Shown here: positions 16,602 through 27,017 of the stretch, piece by piece | How positions within the stretch are numbered: position 1 is the first letter of the stretch | How the letters are laid out: every line of letters starts with the position of its first letter | Assembly (NCBI GenBank): GCA_003427395.1 | Contig: BFEA01000041.1 | Location: 2,782,399 to 2,809,415 of the forward strand | Direction of reading: 5' to 3' | Length of the DNA stretch: 27,017 nt | Origin: Chara braunii | Taxonomy: Eukaryota; Streptophyta; Charophyceae; Charales; Characeae | The notes under the pieces: model-generated | The model's database searches: none | Seen by the model: only the letters and a program-made list of their open reading frames with translations | What the model was told of the DNA's origin: nothing | Translations under genes and position numbers: made by a program

Positions 16602-16713
16602 TCAGGGCATTACTCACACCAGGACTTTTCGCTGTATATCTGACTGAGGATAGAGCTGGGTATCTTGTCCAGAGCTTAGTAGAAAAAGAAGTCCGAGTGC
16701 GAGTATGCCCTCA
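16602..16713 (+). mobile_element. Second terminal-inverted-repeat element, copy 2
   Basis: Left end TCAGGGCATTACTCACACC/AGGACTTTT; right end AAAAAGAAGTCC/GAGTGCGAGTATGCCCTCA. These are clear inverted repeats. The inside has TATATCTGACTGAG and TCCAGAGCTTAGTAG, shared with the other copies. Confidence 0.8.
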
Positions 16714-17540
16714 GAAGGGAGAAGGGGTGAGTCCCTTTGCCATCGAGGTTACCTATACCCCCAGCTGTTCTGAGGACTGCTGGTGGACAGTGAATCCGTA
16801 CCTAGACAGCTTTGGATCCCCGATTCCTTTCCAACGGGTGGCTGTCGGGCAGTTCCTCTTTCTCTTTTTGTTTGATTCCGCTAGTACACGTTTCTGTGAA
16901 CGAGATTCTGTACAGATCTTGGTCTGCGTTGTCTAGGTTCGTGTGCAGCCCTTTGGCGTTTGCTCTTTGCTGTTTGTCCGGCCTTTTTCTTGCCGGTCAA
17001 AGCTTGAGACTAGGGGCTAGTACGTTTTTTCTTTCTTTTTTTTTTGGTTTTGCGGCTCCTCTCTCAGGCGGATACATACGGTAGAAGTGTGGGCGGACAG
17101 ATTGCGGATCAACGTTTATTACACTCCGGTTGGGTTCTCTCACTGGTTGTCATGCAGAGGTACACCTGCCCACATTCTGTGGAGTGCAGCGAGGGCCTCT
17201 TTCCCCACTGGAATGATAATCATGCTGATGATGTCAGTTTATGACCGAGAGCAGATGAGGGAATAGAGGACTGTCTAGCTTCTCCCTACTACTTTTGGGC
17301 AGAGCGTAGTACGGGGTAGTACTGAGGGTTGTGCGGGGTAATACGGGCCGTAGTATGGGGTAGCACGTGTCCTGCAATTATCTGGATGGAGCCTTTGGGG
17401 GGGGAAGTGCATATAAAATATTTCAACTTTCAAGATGTCCGTGGTAGAAGTCAGCATTCTGAGCGACTTTTGACTGAGACAAGTTCCGATGCCCTTGTGA
17501 TATTCCGGATTAAAAAAATCGCCTAAAAAAGAACGCAAAA

Positions 17541-17624
17541 CCCCATGCTAAGGCCTGTACTACCGTACTTGAGAAGTACCTCCAGGGTGGTAAGGGGCTG
17601 TACAAATCCCTCCTTAGCATGGGG
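17541..17624. repeat. 13-bp inverted repeat
   Basis: CCCCATGCTAAGG at 17541-17553 pairs with CCTTAGCATGGGG at 17612-17624 across a 58-nt loop. A small stem-loop or element end is possible. Confidence 0.7.
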
Positions 17625-17642
17625 CCGTACAATTTCCCCTTT

Positions 17643-17740
17643 GCTGCTGTCATATGCCGTACTACAGGCTACACTGCTGCTGTCATATGCCGTACTACAG
17701 GCTACACTGCTGCTGTCATATGCCGTACTACAGGCTACAC
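17643..17740 (+). repeat. 33-bp tandem repeat, three units
   Basis: Units start GCTGCTGTCATATGCC at 17643, 17676 and 17709 and are identical over almost their whole length. They contain GTACTACAGGCTACAC. The 33-nt period keeps an open frame, but no gene is recognised. Confidence 0.95.
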
Positions 17741-18485
17741 AGGTTCGGTGGACAGTTGTTGCGGTTGCCGTGTACACTGGTGCAGCATGGGAGTTGGCTT
17801 GGGAAGACAATTGGCGTGACGCCATGACGACCTTATTGAGGCCCTCACAGGCAGGTGAGGCAGCAAGTTGGTGTTGTGAGGTCAGGCAGAGAAGGGGTAG
17901 GGCCCGTAGGGGTAGCGGCGAAGGTTTGCATATTACGTCTTTTTCTCCTTGTCTTGGACAGTGATTGATCTGCCTTTATGAGGGTTATATCGCTAGCGTA
18001 ATAGTTCCACAAAGCGACCTCTTCCTCCCTCTTCCCGTCCTCCCGCCCCCCCCTCTGTGCCCCCCCCCGCACCCCTCTTCTGTGTCCTCCCCACCCAAAG
18101 CTATCTCTCTGATGGCAGCTGTGCTGTGCATTTTACGTACTGCATGCTGTCGATCAGCCTTTCTATTAACTTTAACAGGGTTGCTCCGGGGTCCTGGGCT
18201 CGCTTTGCCATAATTTCCATTTGTGAGTACTAACTCATTGGGTTAAAATTTGCTGCATGTTTAAAAAAAGAAAAAGAAAACCCGTCGGAGGGAGGGACAT
18301 TGTGTAGCCGCCTGTTTTTGAGGAGATATCTGTAGTTACCTTTGATAGCAGCCCTTCCCTTGACAATGTATGGATTGCAGAAATTTGCCGGAGCAGGACT
18401 GTTCACTCCTAGTTGATTGTTTTCGGTTTCTAGCTTTCTGTAGGAATTAGTCGAAGATGTGGAACGCTACTTGAGGAAGCCACGC

Positions 18486-18619
18486 TGAGGGCATACTCAC
18501 ACTATTATAGCACTTTCCTAAATGTATCTGACTGGAACTGCGGACAGAGCCGGATGAATCTGACTGCCATCGCATCCAGAGCTAAGTAGAAAAGAAGTCC
18601 TCGTGTGAGTAGACCCTGA
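18486..18619 (+). mobile_element. Second terminal-inverted-repeat element, copy 3
   Basis: Left end TGAGGGCATACTCACACT; right end AAAGAAGTCCTCGTGTGAG/TAGACCCTGA. The inside has GTATCTGACTGGAAC and ATCCAGAGCTAAGTAG. About 134 nt, non-coding. Confidence 0.8.
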
Positions 18620-20760
18620 TGATTATGGCAGCAGAACTGTATTCTATTCTTGGACGCATCTGATCATTTGACATTGCCGGCCCCCGTTTCCACATACACC
18701 TGGATACCTAGGTCATGTGGAATTGCTGGTGTGGGGGGGTTCCACATACAGTGGGCATATGGTATCGCAAATGCCGATTGAGAAGGCATGCAGCAGGGAT
18801 GGCATGAGCAATGAATGTGATAATAGCTGCTCAGTTCTTTTTCTTTTCTCGTTTTCTTCTTTAGTCCCCCCCCCCCCTCCCCCCCTTTGAATTGCTACCC
18901 CGGCTTTGTGCTCCTACCTTAGATTCATTGCATAACAATTGTGTTGTCGGCCGACGCCGGGGGCAGTTTTCTTACACTGTGTAGAAAGTGCCAGAAAGTT
19001 AGAAACATGTGTAGCTGTAGAAATTTGTTGTTGGTCAGCATGCAAGAGCGCACATGAATTGTTCTGCAGGACTGTTGCGGCTCAGTGTGGATGGTTGAGG
19101 CTCGGGAAAAGACTACTCGTTCAACTTGCAACAATTCCTGTTTTTTTTTTTGTTTTTTTTTTTGTTTGTTTGTTTGTTTTTTTTTGGGGGGGGGGGAAGC
19201 TCAGGTTTTTTGACAGTGTAAGAGTGCAGAAGATTTGTTTTAGGAGGCGAGGGAAGTTTGGGCTCTGATTGGTTCGATGGTTGGTTGCTTCAGTCGTGTA
19301 GATTTTTGATCCAGGGATTCTGACAATTGTTTTTAATAGGGATTTTGACTTTCTGATTTTAATGATGGAGCAACGAGATTCTGAGGCGAAAGTGTTGAAG
19401 CCTGGCAGCAATACGACAGAAATGAAAGTGGTGAGTAGTAGATAGTAAAGCATCTTCTTGTGCAAGTGATGGGTATGGCTGACGACCTTGGGGCTCGTTT
19501 TCTGCAGTATATTGATGGGCAGGTGGTAACCGTTGCAATTGATGGCGGGTGAGGGTTTTGTATGTGCAGGAAGGAGATGAAGTGCAAGCTGCGTCTCCTG
19601 TATTGCCTGGCTCGGCGGATTGGGAAAGTTAAGTATTGCTCTGTGTGTACGGAGAGAACGCCTCCGTTTTCAATGGTGTGGTCCTTCGCTTTCCGTGTGC
19701 TTTGTGAGTTCATGTTGCAGGGTCTGTAGACCTTTTTTTTTGTGTGGTTTTAGAACTTTTAGGGATGATTGTATTCAGTTTGTTCAACTTTGTTGCACTT
19801 AATATCTGATGTTTTCTGTAGTCGAGAGAGTTGATCAGGTTCATTGTATCGGGATCCATTAAATTCTCTCCAGCAATTCGCTCGACCTGATTGGCTGTAA
19901 ACGTCAGTGTGTTCACATAGGAAAGGATATGGGCTGCTCGACAAGAGGTGAATATTGTTTTCCTTGTTTGGAATCGAAGTGACAAACCGACCATGTATGA
20001 GGTCCAACAGAGAGGTCTCACTGCATAGGGGCTTTTTAACTGTGAAGCAGATGAGCACTCTCTGCTTGAAATAGCATGGGCACCTAAAGGTATTAGGCAT
20101 TACCTTGGATGGGTTCATGGATGTTCGGCACTTTATTTGTTGTGCTACACGTTGGAGAGTTTGTTATGACAGCAGCGGAGCAGCGGACGCGACAGGCCAA
20201 TAGACGGTCTCCGATCTCAAATTGAGCGTAGTGTTGAAGAGCGGCATTCAGCAACCGTTTGTGAATGCCAGTTCAAGGAGCCTCTATCCTTCGTGTTCCC
20301 AGCATTACAGAGCCGATAAAAGAGAGATGACGGCACTGATACGCCCAAGCCGCGATATTTTCAGAGTCCACAATGAACATGTTTCTGCAAGGCTGGGGCC
20401 TTGGAATGGTGATTTAAAGCACTGTTCGCCAACAATTCTTTGGAGGTATGTTTAATTGTTGGGAAAATTGCATCTGTACCCCCGTGTACCCTGTTTGAAC
20501 ATGGGAATCCCCTTTTTTATACCCAGTCCAGCGCCCAACTTACGTCGGCCCGTGGAAATTATATCCGTGTTTTAGACTGCGGTGGGCCAAGGTTGGTACC
20601 GCCAAGTTGCGGTTTTACCCAATTATCATAATCATGCTCAATTTATGGACATGTTCGGGCAAATTATGTGCACGCCGGGGCTGACATGGAACAGCCAAAT
20701 TATTCATATGCCCAAGTACTGGATGGCATGGCAGAAATTATCCTCATACCCAGCTGCAGC
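18620..20760 (+). other. Unassigned region
   Basis: T-rich run with GTTTGTTTG near 19140-19182 next to a G run. The remainder has no long open frame, RNA gene or clear repeat. A short frame from ATGGAGCAACGAG (19364) to a GTGAGT-like site at 19431 could be an exon fragment, but nothing supports it. Confidence 0.4.
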
Positions 20761-21960
20761 CGTTGGGCCACAAGGGTCCACTTCCCTACCCCTCTCCCTC
20801 CTTCCCCCCTCCTCCCCCCCTCCACCTCCACAAAATATGTCTCTGCTCGCTCCGCCTCTGTTTCTTCCGTCTCCAACTTCCCTCCCCTCCAGGAACAGGA
20901 GGTGAAAAAAAAGACTAACATTTTTTGAAAGATATGGGGGAAGAGAGGAAGGAAGGAGGGAGGGAGGGGGGGTGCAGGTGCTATGGCTGATGAACTCGTT
21001 TATCGGCACTAGCAGGCCTTTCCCGTCGCTCTGTCCTCTCCTCCTGGATGCCATCTTTCTCTCCCCTCCTTGCTCCTCCTTTTTCTACTTCCCTCCCATC
21101 CACGAATGAGAGATTAAAAAAACGGCGACAATGATTGAATAACCTCCTTCAGTATGTGACCTAACACCATTACCCATAGGCCTCTCGCACGACATTGCAC
21201 GAAGTCATCATGAACACTCTCTGGCGTACTCCTGTTAGTGAAGGTTACATGTATCATCATAACTCACTGGTAATTACGTACACAACTAAACGCCACCAGT
21301 GCTCCCGACAGGTTTTTTTTTTTTTTTTTTTTAAGAAACGAAATGGAAATAAAGCATACGTGTGGTGCATCGACATGCGCTGCATGGTGCACACGCATGT
21401 TTGTTGCTCATATAAAAAGATGTAAAAANATTTTNTTTTTTTTTTCGTTTGCTTTTTTTTTTTTCTCTCTTTTTATGATGATTTTTTTTTTTTTTTGCTT
21501 TTTGTTTTCTCTTTTTTATGTTTTGGCCACCCTTGCCCCTTGTATTGTCAGCTCTTTCCCCTCGCATTGTTTGCTCAGCAGCATGTCTCTTCTCTTGGCA
21601 ACCCCCCACTCCCTTTCATCAGAGCCCCCTTAGGTTGCTACTTTTTTGATCCACCATCAGTCCGCGCGTGCATGATCCACATAGACTTCGGTCACGGACA
21701 CCAGGACTGGGTAGGCAGATGCAGCGCTTTTTTTTCCTCTTTTATTTTTTTGAAACACCTCCTGATACTGCTAGGAATGGTGATACGAGCTCCCACCTCT
21801 GGAGCCTCTCCCCGAGTGCTAGTGGTATCTGCTTTTACCAATAAATTAGCATGCAGGGGGCGTTAAAAAAAAAAAAAAAGGAGAAGGAAATGAAGAGGGG
21901 GGGAAAAAAAAAGCACTGCAGAGGTTGTAGCGGGTCAGGGGTGACTCCAGTCTATTGGTG
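20761..21960 (+). other. Unassigned low-complexity region
   Basis: Pyrimidine-rich tracts (20780-20900), a G/A-rich tract near 20935-20970, and T runs near 21313-21332 and 21430-21497 (with N at 21428 and 21435). Assembly quality is low in the homopolymers. No gene seen. Confidence 0.5.
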
Positions 21961-22017
21961 GGGACTGTCACCTGGTGGAAACCGGGTCCAGTGTCCCATG
22001 AGATAACAGAAAAACCG

Positions 22018-22290
22018 TGCTGAAGTTTTTGCTATGTCTAGCCTTTTCAGGCTCATATAGCCCAGGTAAATTCAATCTTGTGTCTAATATGAACCGGGTG
22101 GCCTTTTCAGCCCAGGGTGGCCTTATTGTCTTCCACCGGCTAGTCAGCAAGAACCTAGCTGCGACATACCTCAGACTCCCCATGCCGAATCATTGTAACA
22201 CCAAACCTGAAGCCTTTGCTATGTACTCTTACCTCTTGAGGCTCATATAGCCCGCCGGATATTCAACAAGAATCTAGCTGCACAATCAAT
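22018..22290 (+). repeat. Degenerate duplication of about 188-bp spacing
   Basis: TGAAGTTTTTGCTATG and GGCTCATATAGCCC near 22020-22063 recur as TGAAGCCTTTGCTATG and GGCTCATATAGCCC near 22208-22252. CAAGAACCTAGCTGC recurs as CAAGAATCTAGCTGC. The copies are old. Confidence 0.6.
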
Positions 22291-24720
22291 ATAAACTGTC
22301 AGTACCTTTTTCAGCTATCGGTGCCGAGCCTGAAATGGACCTGCACGCTGAAAAAGAACGAAGCGGTCAGGCCTCGTTTTGCATGGCGCCACCAGCCTTT
22401 CCGTCCGCCTCCCGTGTCAACCGGCGGGCATTTGTTTTTCAAGCGGAGAAAAGGTACTGGTGGTTTGCGACTCCCCCATTATACCAAACCATTGCAAGTC
22501 CACAAGAGAGAACTCAGATTGGGGGAAGGGATCAGGACAAAGATGAGGAGATCTCAATGAAGTCCCTGGCTTGATGTCAAACCCACTCTAGAAGGTAATC
22601 TGATGGACCCCTTTAAAAGTGACCCCATCTCCCTCACCACCTGGTCACGACACCTCCCCAAGTTTTTCTCCCTGTTATCACTTCTTTTTGGCCTCTGCCG
22701 TTCCATAGTCACACTCCTTCCTCCCGCTGTCTCCACATCATCCACTCCTGCATGGGTCTAGTTTGCCCATCTCAAGGTCTCTTCATTTCTCCCTTTGCAG
22801 TCTCCATTCACATTTCTTCCTTCTCCTGTCATGTTGCTGGGCTCCCTTCAATTTTAACTTCTTTGCGATGCATTTGCACACATCTTTTGTACTAAAATGC
22901 CCATAGTAACGCGTTCCTTCCTGGACTAGGGTTATTTATTTATTTATTTATTTATTTGTTTATGTTTTTTTGTTTTTTTTGTTTTTAAGGTTAAACAAGT
23001 TTTGCTGGAAGATAGTCAAATCTAGCAGTATGGGATTCAAGTGTCCAAGCAGCAATGCACGCAAATCCCATGGCAAGTTTAATCATGTTAGCTTTCTTCA
23101 AAATTTAATGTTATCCTCTCGTCTCCACAACAAAGAAGACCCTGGGCATTGTAAGAAAATATGTTCAATTGTCGCGCTACTTTTTCTACTTGGGAGTGCC
23201 GTGACACATACCTGACACCAAGGATGAGCCAATCCTCGATGTTTTAGAGGAGAGTGATTGATTGACCAGTCATTGGTCGGGAGGCGGCAATAACATATTA
23301 TATGTCGTTGCAATGATGCAAATTTTGGCAGTTTTTCCTTGAACCCCTGACACCATTTAAACCACAGGTCCCCCCGCCATCGAAAACCCCCGGTACCGGT
23401 GAGTTAGGGGAGCGTTTTTCGGAGGTCGGCCGGCCGAACTCACCGATCTCGCAAGTCCCTGGGTACTGGAGCAAGGCCCCACGGTGTAGAGGGCGGCGAA
23501 CGGCGGGGTTTCATTGAGCGGCATCGAAACGGTCGGGTGGTCCAGTTATTGGGCCGCCGACAATCTGTACCGGACTTTCGCGCTGTGGCGGGAATTGAAG
23601 GGCCGCAATGAAAATGCGAAAAACAAAAACGAAAACAGATCCAAAAAATCCGTCGCTGCGCGCATTTTTTTTTGTTGTATTTTTATTTTGTTATTGTTAC
23701 CATTGTCCCGGTACTACTGATATATACATATGAGATGACGATGTGGAAACGCGTCTCCTCTATGTAGTCGTGTAGGGTTTCGATGTCGTTGACACTTTCA
23801 CCTGTAATCGGGGTTGTGACAGTCATGTCCGCCATCGCCACGAGCCCCCTAACCCGACCCTGCCTCCTTGATCTGTTGTTTCCGTTCGCCGTCCTTGCCG
23901 CCTCGTTTCTGGCAGCGTGAACTTGTTCCAGTGCGATGTGGATGGGGTCGTTGTAGGTCTGCGAAGCCGGTGAGCAGTGCGGCGATGTGGCCTTCCTCTC
24001 TCTCTCTCTCTCTCTCTCACTCTCTCTCCGCGTGACGTCGTGGTGAGTGTACGGTTAGGTATCCTGTGCGGTGGTTCGTGTGTCTATCGGGTTGCGTTCG
24101 GGATGTGACAAAGACGCCATCGCTTTGTCCATCCGTCCACTGCACCTCCAGCGTGCCGGCGATGTCGCAAGCGTTTCGTATTTTCGCGACACTCGTGCAC
24201 GACAGGCTGCGTTGCCCTTTCACGGCGGCTGTGTGTGCATGCGTGTTTGAGCGGCGTCCAGTAGCGGTGGGTGTGCTGGCGAGTGTTCGCTATTGTGCTG
24301 CGTGCATGCGGTCGCGCGTTTGGAGTTGTGTTGGCCGTCGTCGATCCTCCGCTTTGTTGCGGTTCTGTGTAAGTGTGAGTATGGTCATGTGCGTGTGGTT
24401 GCGTGTTTGTTTACGTGTTCGTGCGTGGTCGTTTCTTCTTCCTTTTGTTCTTCTTTTTCTTTTTCTTCTTCTTCTTCTTGTATATGTTGTTCTTGTTGTA
24501 CTCCTTGTTGCATTCCTTATTCGGTTGTAATGTTCGTTTTCATTTTTTTTCATCACCGTGTCGTTATGTTTGATTTGTATACGGCGTTTGTTGTTTGAAT
24601 GTTGTTGTTGTTGTGCATAGAGAGTTGTGATTTGTATACGGCGTTTTTTTTTGCCTTATTTTTCGATCGTTTTTGTCTGTTGAGAGCGCGTTGTTTATCG
24701 TATATGCTCTTAATTTTTTT
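22290..24720 (+). other. Unassigned region with a GC-rich segment
   Basis: An (ATTT)n tract lies near 22933-22960. The segment 23340-24300 is GC-richer than its surroundings, with a (CT)n tract at 23997-24018, and could be promoter or first-exon DNA of another gene. Its open frames match no family I know. (TTC)n runs lie near 24430-24480. Confidence 0.4.
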
Positions 24721-24726
24721 TTATTT

Positions 24727-25353
24727 TGCTTCTTTCTCGTCTACGTCTTCTTCGCGTTCATCTTTGGCTTGTCGTTCATCGTGTGTCCATCGATGTGTTG
24801 ATTCTTCATACCGCGCCACCTGTCATCCCCGTCGACGACCTTGTTATATTCCTTGCTTTGCTTTTTTCGCCTTTGCGCTCCGATTCACGGTTACTTACGG
24901 ACATATATATATATATATAACAGTTTGTCACACCCCCTCGTTTGTTGTCCTCTTCTCTATCTCTGCGTACGGTTCACTGGGCATTTTTGTTTGTAACAAT
25001 ATATATATGTATATGAGAGAGAGAGATCGTCGCCCATAATTAGAAAAGACTCCTGGATATGTGGCGTATTTCGTAGCGTTTTTTTTTTCCCCTGCGGTTC
25101 TTGTAATCGTCGCAGGTGTTCTGTGTTGTTTGCATGGTGGAAATTTTTTCTTTTCCTTTGTAATCTTTTTTCCATTGATTTCTTTTCGGATATATTTTTA
25201 TATCTTCTATTAAGTCTTGTTTTTTGTCCTTGTCTCTTCTTCTTCTTCTTCTTCTACTTCTTCTTCGCGTTCATCTTTTGCTTGTCGTTCTTCGCGTGTC
25301 CATCGCCGTGTTGATTCTTCATGTCGCCCATCCTGTCGTCCCCGTCGTCGACT
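24727..25353 (+). repeat. Direct repeat pair about 510 bp apart
   Basis: TTCGCGTTCATCTTTGGC...TGTCCATCGATGTGTTGATTC at 24750-24840 recurs at 25264-25353 as TTCGCGTTCATCTTTTGC...TGTCCATCGCCGTGTTGATTC. Both are preceded by TTC-rich sequence and followed by CCCCGTCG.CGAC. Confidence 0.85.
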
Positions 25354-26300
25354 TTATATATATATATATATATGAGAAGAAGAGAGAGAGAGAGAAAGAG
25401 AGAAAGAGGAACGTTGGCCTGTCGCATCGAAACTGCTTGCATCACGTTGCCATCAGACATGACGTTTGCACAACATTTTTTAGGTTTCGTTTTTTAGGTT
25501 ACTTCGTTTTATTTTTTTATCTTGTTCTCTTATTCGTCGTTTTAGGTTTCCTTTGTTAGTTTTCTTCGTTTTATTTCTTATGCGACTTCGATATTGTTCG
25601 GCCGTGTACATGGCAGCACACACAGCGCTGAGTATATATATATATTCACAAACAGAACTGGCCGGTAAATCGTAGGCACAAAGAGAGAAGAGGATATATA
25701 TATATATATATATGGCGGATAAATGTTTTTTTTTGTTCTGTCAGGTCTTGTTTTTGTCCTTGACCCATCTTTTTCTTCTTCTTCTTTTTCTTCTTTTTCT
25801 TGTTCTCCTTCATCTTCTTCTTGTACTTAATACACAACGCTCGGCATAGACACCCACGACATATACACATGCAGACACAGAAACAGAAGTGGTCGATAAA
25901 TTATATATATATATATATATCGCCACAAACAAAACTGCCCGGTAAACCGTTGGCAAAGAGAAAGAGAAAAGGACAACAAAGGATGGACTGTGACAAACTG
26001 TTTCGTCGGAGTTTATGATTTTTCTTCATATACTTGATGATATATATATATATATATAGTCGGGTAAACCGTTGGCAAATAGAGAGAGAAGCAGGGGTTG
26101 TGACAAACTGTTTCGTCTGAGTTTCATGGACTCTTCATATATGTACAGTGTAATCAGTGAGGGGATTCGGCAGACTGTTGAGGGTTCAGCCTCTTGATTA
26201 GTCGGTGAAACTCCGACGAAACATGTCACAGCCTCTCGTTTGTTGTCTTCTTCTCTCTCTCTGCCTACAGTTTGCCGGGCAGTTCTGTTTGTGACGATAT
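24900..26300. repeat. Repeated ~90-bp module in both orientations, bounded by (AT)n
   Basis: Plus-oriented modules (TTTGTTGTCCTCTTCTCT ... GGGCATTTTTGTTTGT) lie at 24919-24997 and 26205-26300. Minus-oriented modules (CAAACAAAACTGCCCGG ... GACAAACTGTTTCGTC) lie at 25921-26014 and 26056-26130, with a partial one at 25645-25694. (AT)n tracts sit at 24903, 25353, 25632, 25694, 25902 and 26040, mostly next to the GTTTGT end. Confidence 0.75.
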
Positions 26301-27017
26301 ATACTACGACTTCGCTAGCTTCCTGCTACATTTTTTTTCGGTCAGGTCGAGCGGCAGTGGTCGGGGCCGTTACTAGGCGGCCATGCTGTGCCTCTAGTGC
26401 CAGCGGCGTGTCTGGAGTGTATTTTTTGGCTGGGACAGANCTTTTTTTGTTTCGTGGATGTTTTGTTGGCTTGTGATGGGGTGTGAACCGACAGTCTGTA
26501 GAGTTTTCCATCTGGTGTGGGTGAGTGATAGTCTACTTTGATTTTGGTTAAGGTAAATTATCATTTACAGTGTAATAAGTGAGGGGATTTTGCAGACTGT
26601 TGAGGGTTCAGCCTCCTGATGGGTCGGTGAAACTTCGACGAAACAGGTTGTAGTCCCTCATTTGTTGTCCTCTTCTCTCTCTCTGCCTACGGTTTACCTG
26701 GCAGTTCTGTTTGTGACGATATAGACTATGACTTCGCTAGCTTCCTGCTACGGTTTTTTTCGGTCAGGTCGAGCGGCAGTGGTCGGGGCTGTTACTAGGC
26801 GGCCATGTTGTGCCTCTAGTGTCAGCGGCGTGTCTGGAGTGTATTTTTTGGCTGTGACAGACCTTTCTTTGTTTCATGGATGTTTTGTTGGCTTGTGATG
26901 GGGTGTGAACCGACAGTCTGTAGAGTTTTCCATCTGGTGTAGGTGAGTGATAGTCTACTTTGATTTTGGTTAAGGTAGATTATCATTTACAGTGTAATCA
27001 GTGAGGGGATTCTGCAG
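26144..27017 (+). repeat. 422-bp-period tandem array, truncated by the window
   Basis: Units start TACAGTGTAATCAGTGAGGG at 26144, the same with one change at 26566, and again at 26988. The two full units have equal length and are about 90% or more identical. Each contains the ~90-bp module plus GTCAGGTCGAGCGGCAGTGG and GTGAACCGACAGTCTGTAG. No long open frame. Confidence 0.93.

Noticed and set aside
17643-17740. CRISPR-like array
   Set aside because: The 33-bp units are directly adjacent with no spacers, and the genome is eukaryotic.
22321-22574. Two overlapping 79-residue open frames
   Set aside because: Different frames of the same stretch, and neither shows a recognisable motif.
24066-25039. 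Hydrophobic-looking open frames (Phe, Leu, Val, Cys rich)
   Set aside because: They arise from T-rich and TTC-rich DNA; the apparent membrane character is a composition effect.

Overview
This is a eukaryotic nuclear window, most likely from a streptophyte alga with a large, repeat-rich genome. A Chara-like charophyte is my best guess; that is inference from gene content and style, not a database match. Evidence for a nuclear genome is a protein gene with four GT-AG exons and introns up to 6.6 kb, U6 snRNA retrocopies, tRNA-derived SINE heads, many long microsatellites and homopolymers, and single N bases at 1109, 21428, 21435 and 26440. No bacterial operon, phage, CRISPR array or rRNA is visible.

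Only one protein gene can be named. It is on the + strand, 2883-16043, and encodes a pyruvate, phosphate dikinase regulatory protein (RP1/PDRP1, DUF299 kinase/pyrophosphorylase family). The exons are 2883-5552, 12117-12500, 12797-13073 and 15940-16043 (phases 0, 0, 1), giving 1144 residues. The last ~295 residues are the conserved enzyme. The first ~849 are a low-complexity extension that no family member I know of carries in full.

Layout. 1-2880: intergenic DNA with tandem duplications, inverted-repeat elements, a tRNA-like SINE, microsatellites and a degenerate repeat just before the start codon. 2883-5552: exon 1. 5553-12116: intron 1, which holds foldback elements, two U6 retropseudogenes with target-site duplications, a decayed U6-like block with a 26-bp minisatellite, SINE heads, a microsatellite foldback and a 270-bp tandem duplication. 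12117-13073: exons 2 and 3, with a duplicated intron/exon segment between them. 13074-15939: intron 3 with a 204-bp tandem duplication. 15940-16043: last exon, followed by a decayed second copy of itself. 16140-24700: repeat-rich, no recognisable gene. 24700-27017: an (AT)n-rich area of repeated modules in both orientations, ending in a 422-bp-period tandem array that runs off the window.

The window does not show a multi-gene system. The most unusual items are the possible 45-nt in-frame extra exon in RP1, the tail-plus-TSD U6 retrocopies that all have length changes next to the ACAGAGA box, the foldback family whose arms abut tRNA-like heads, and the 422-bp satellite-like array.
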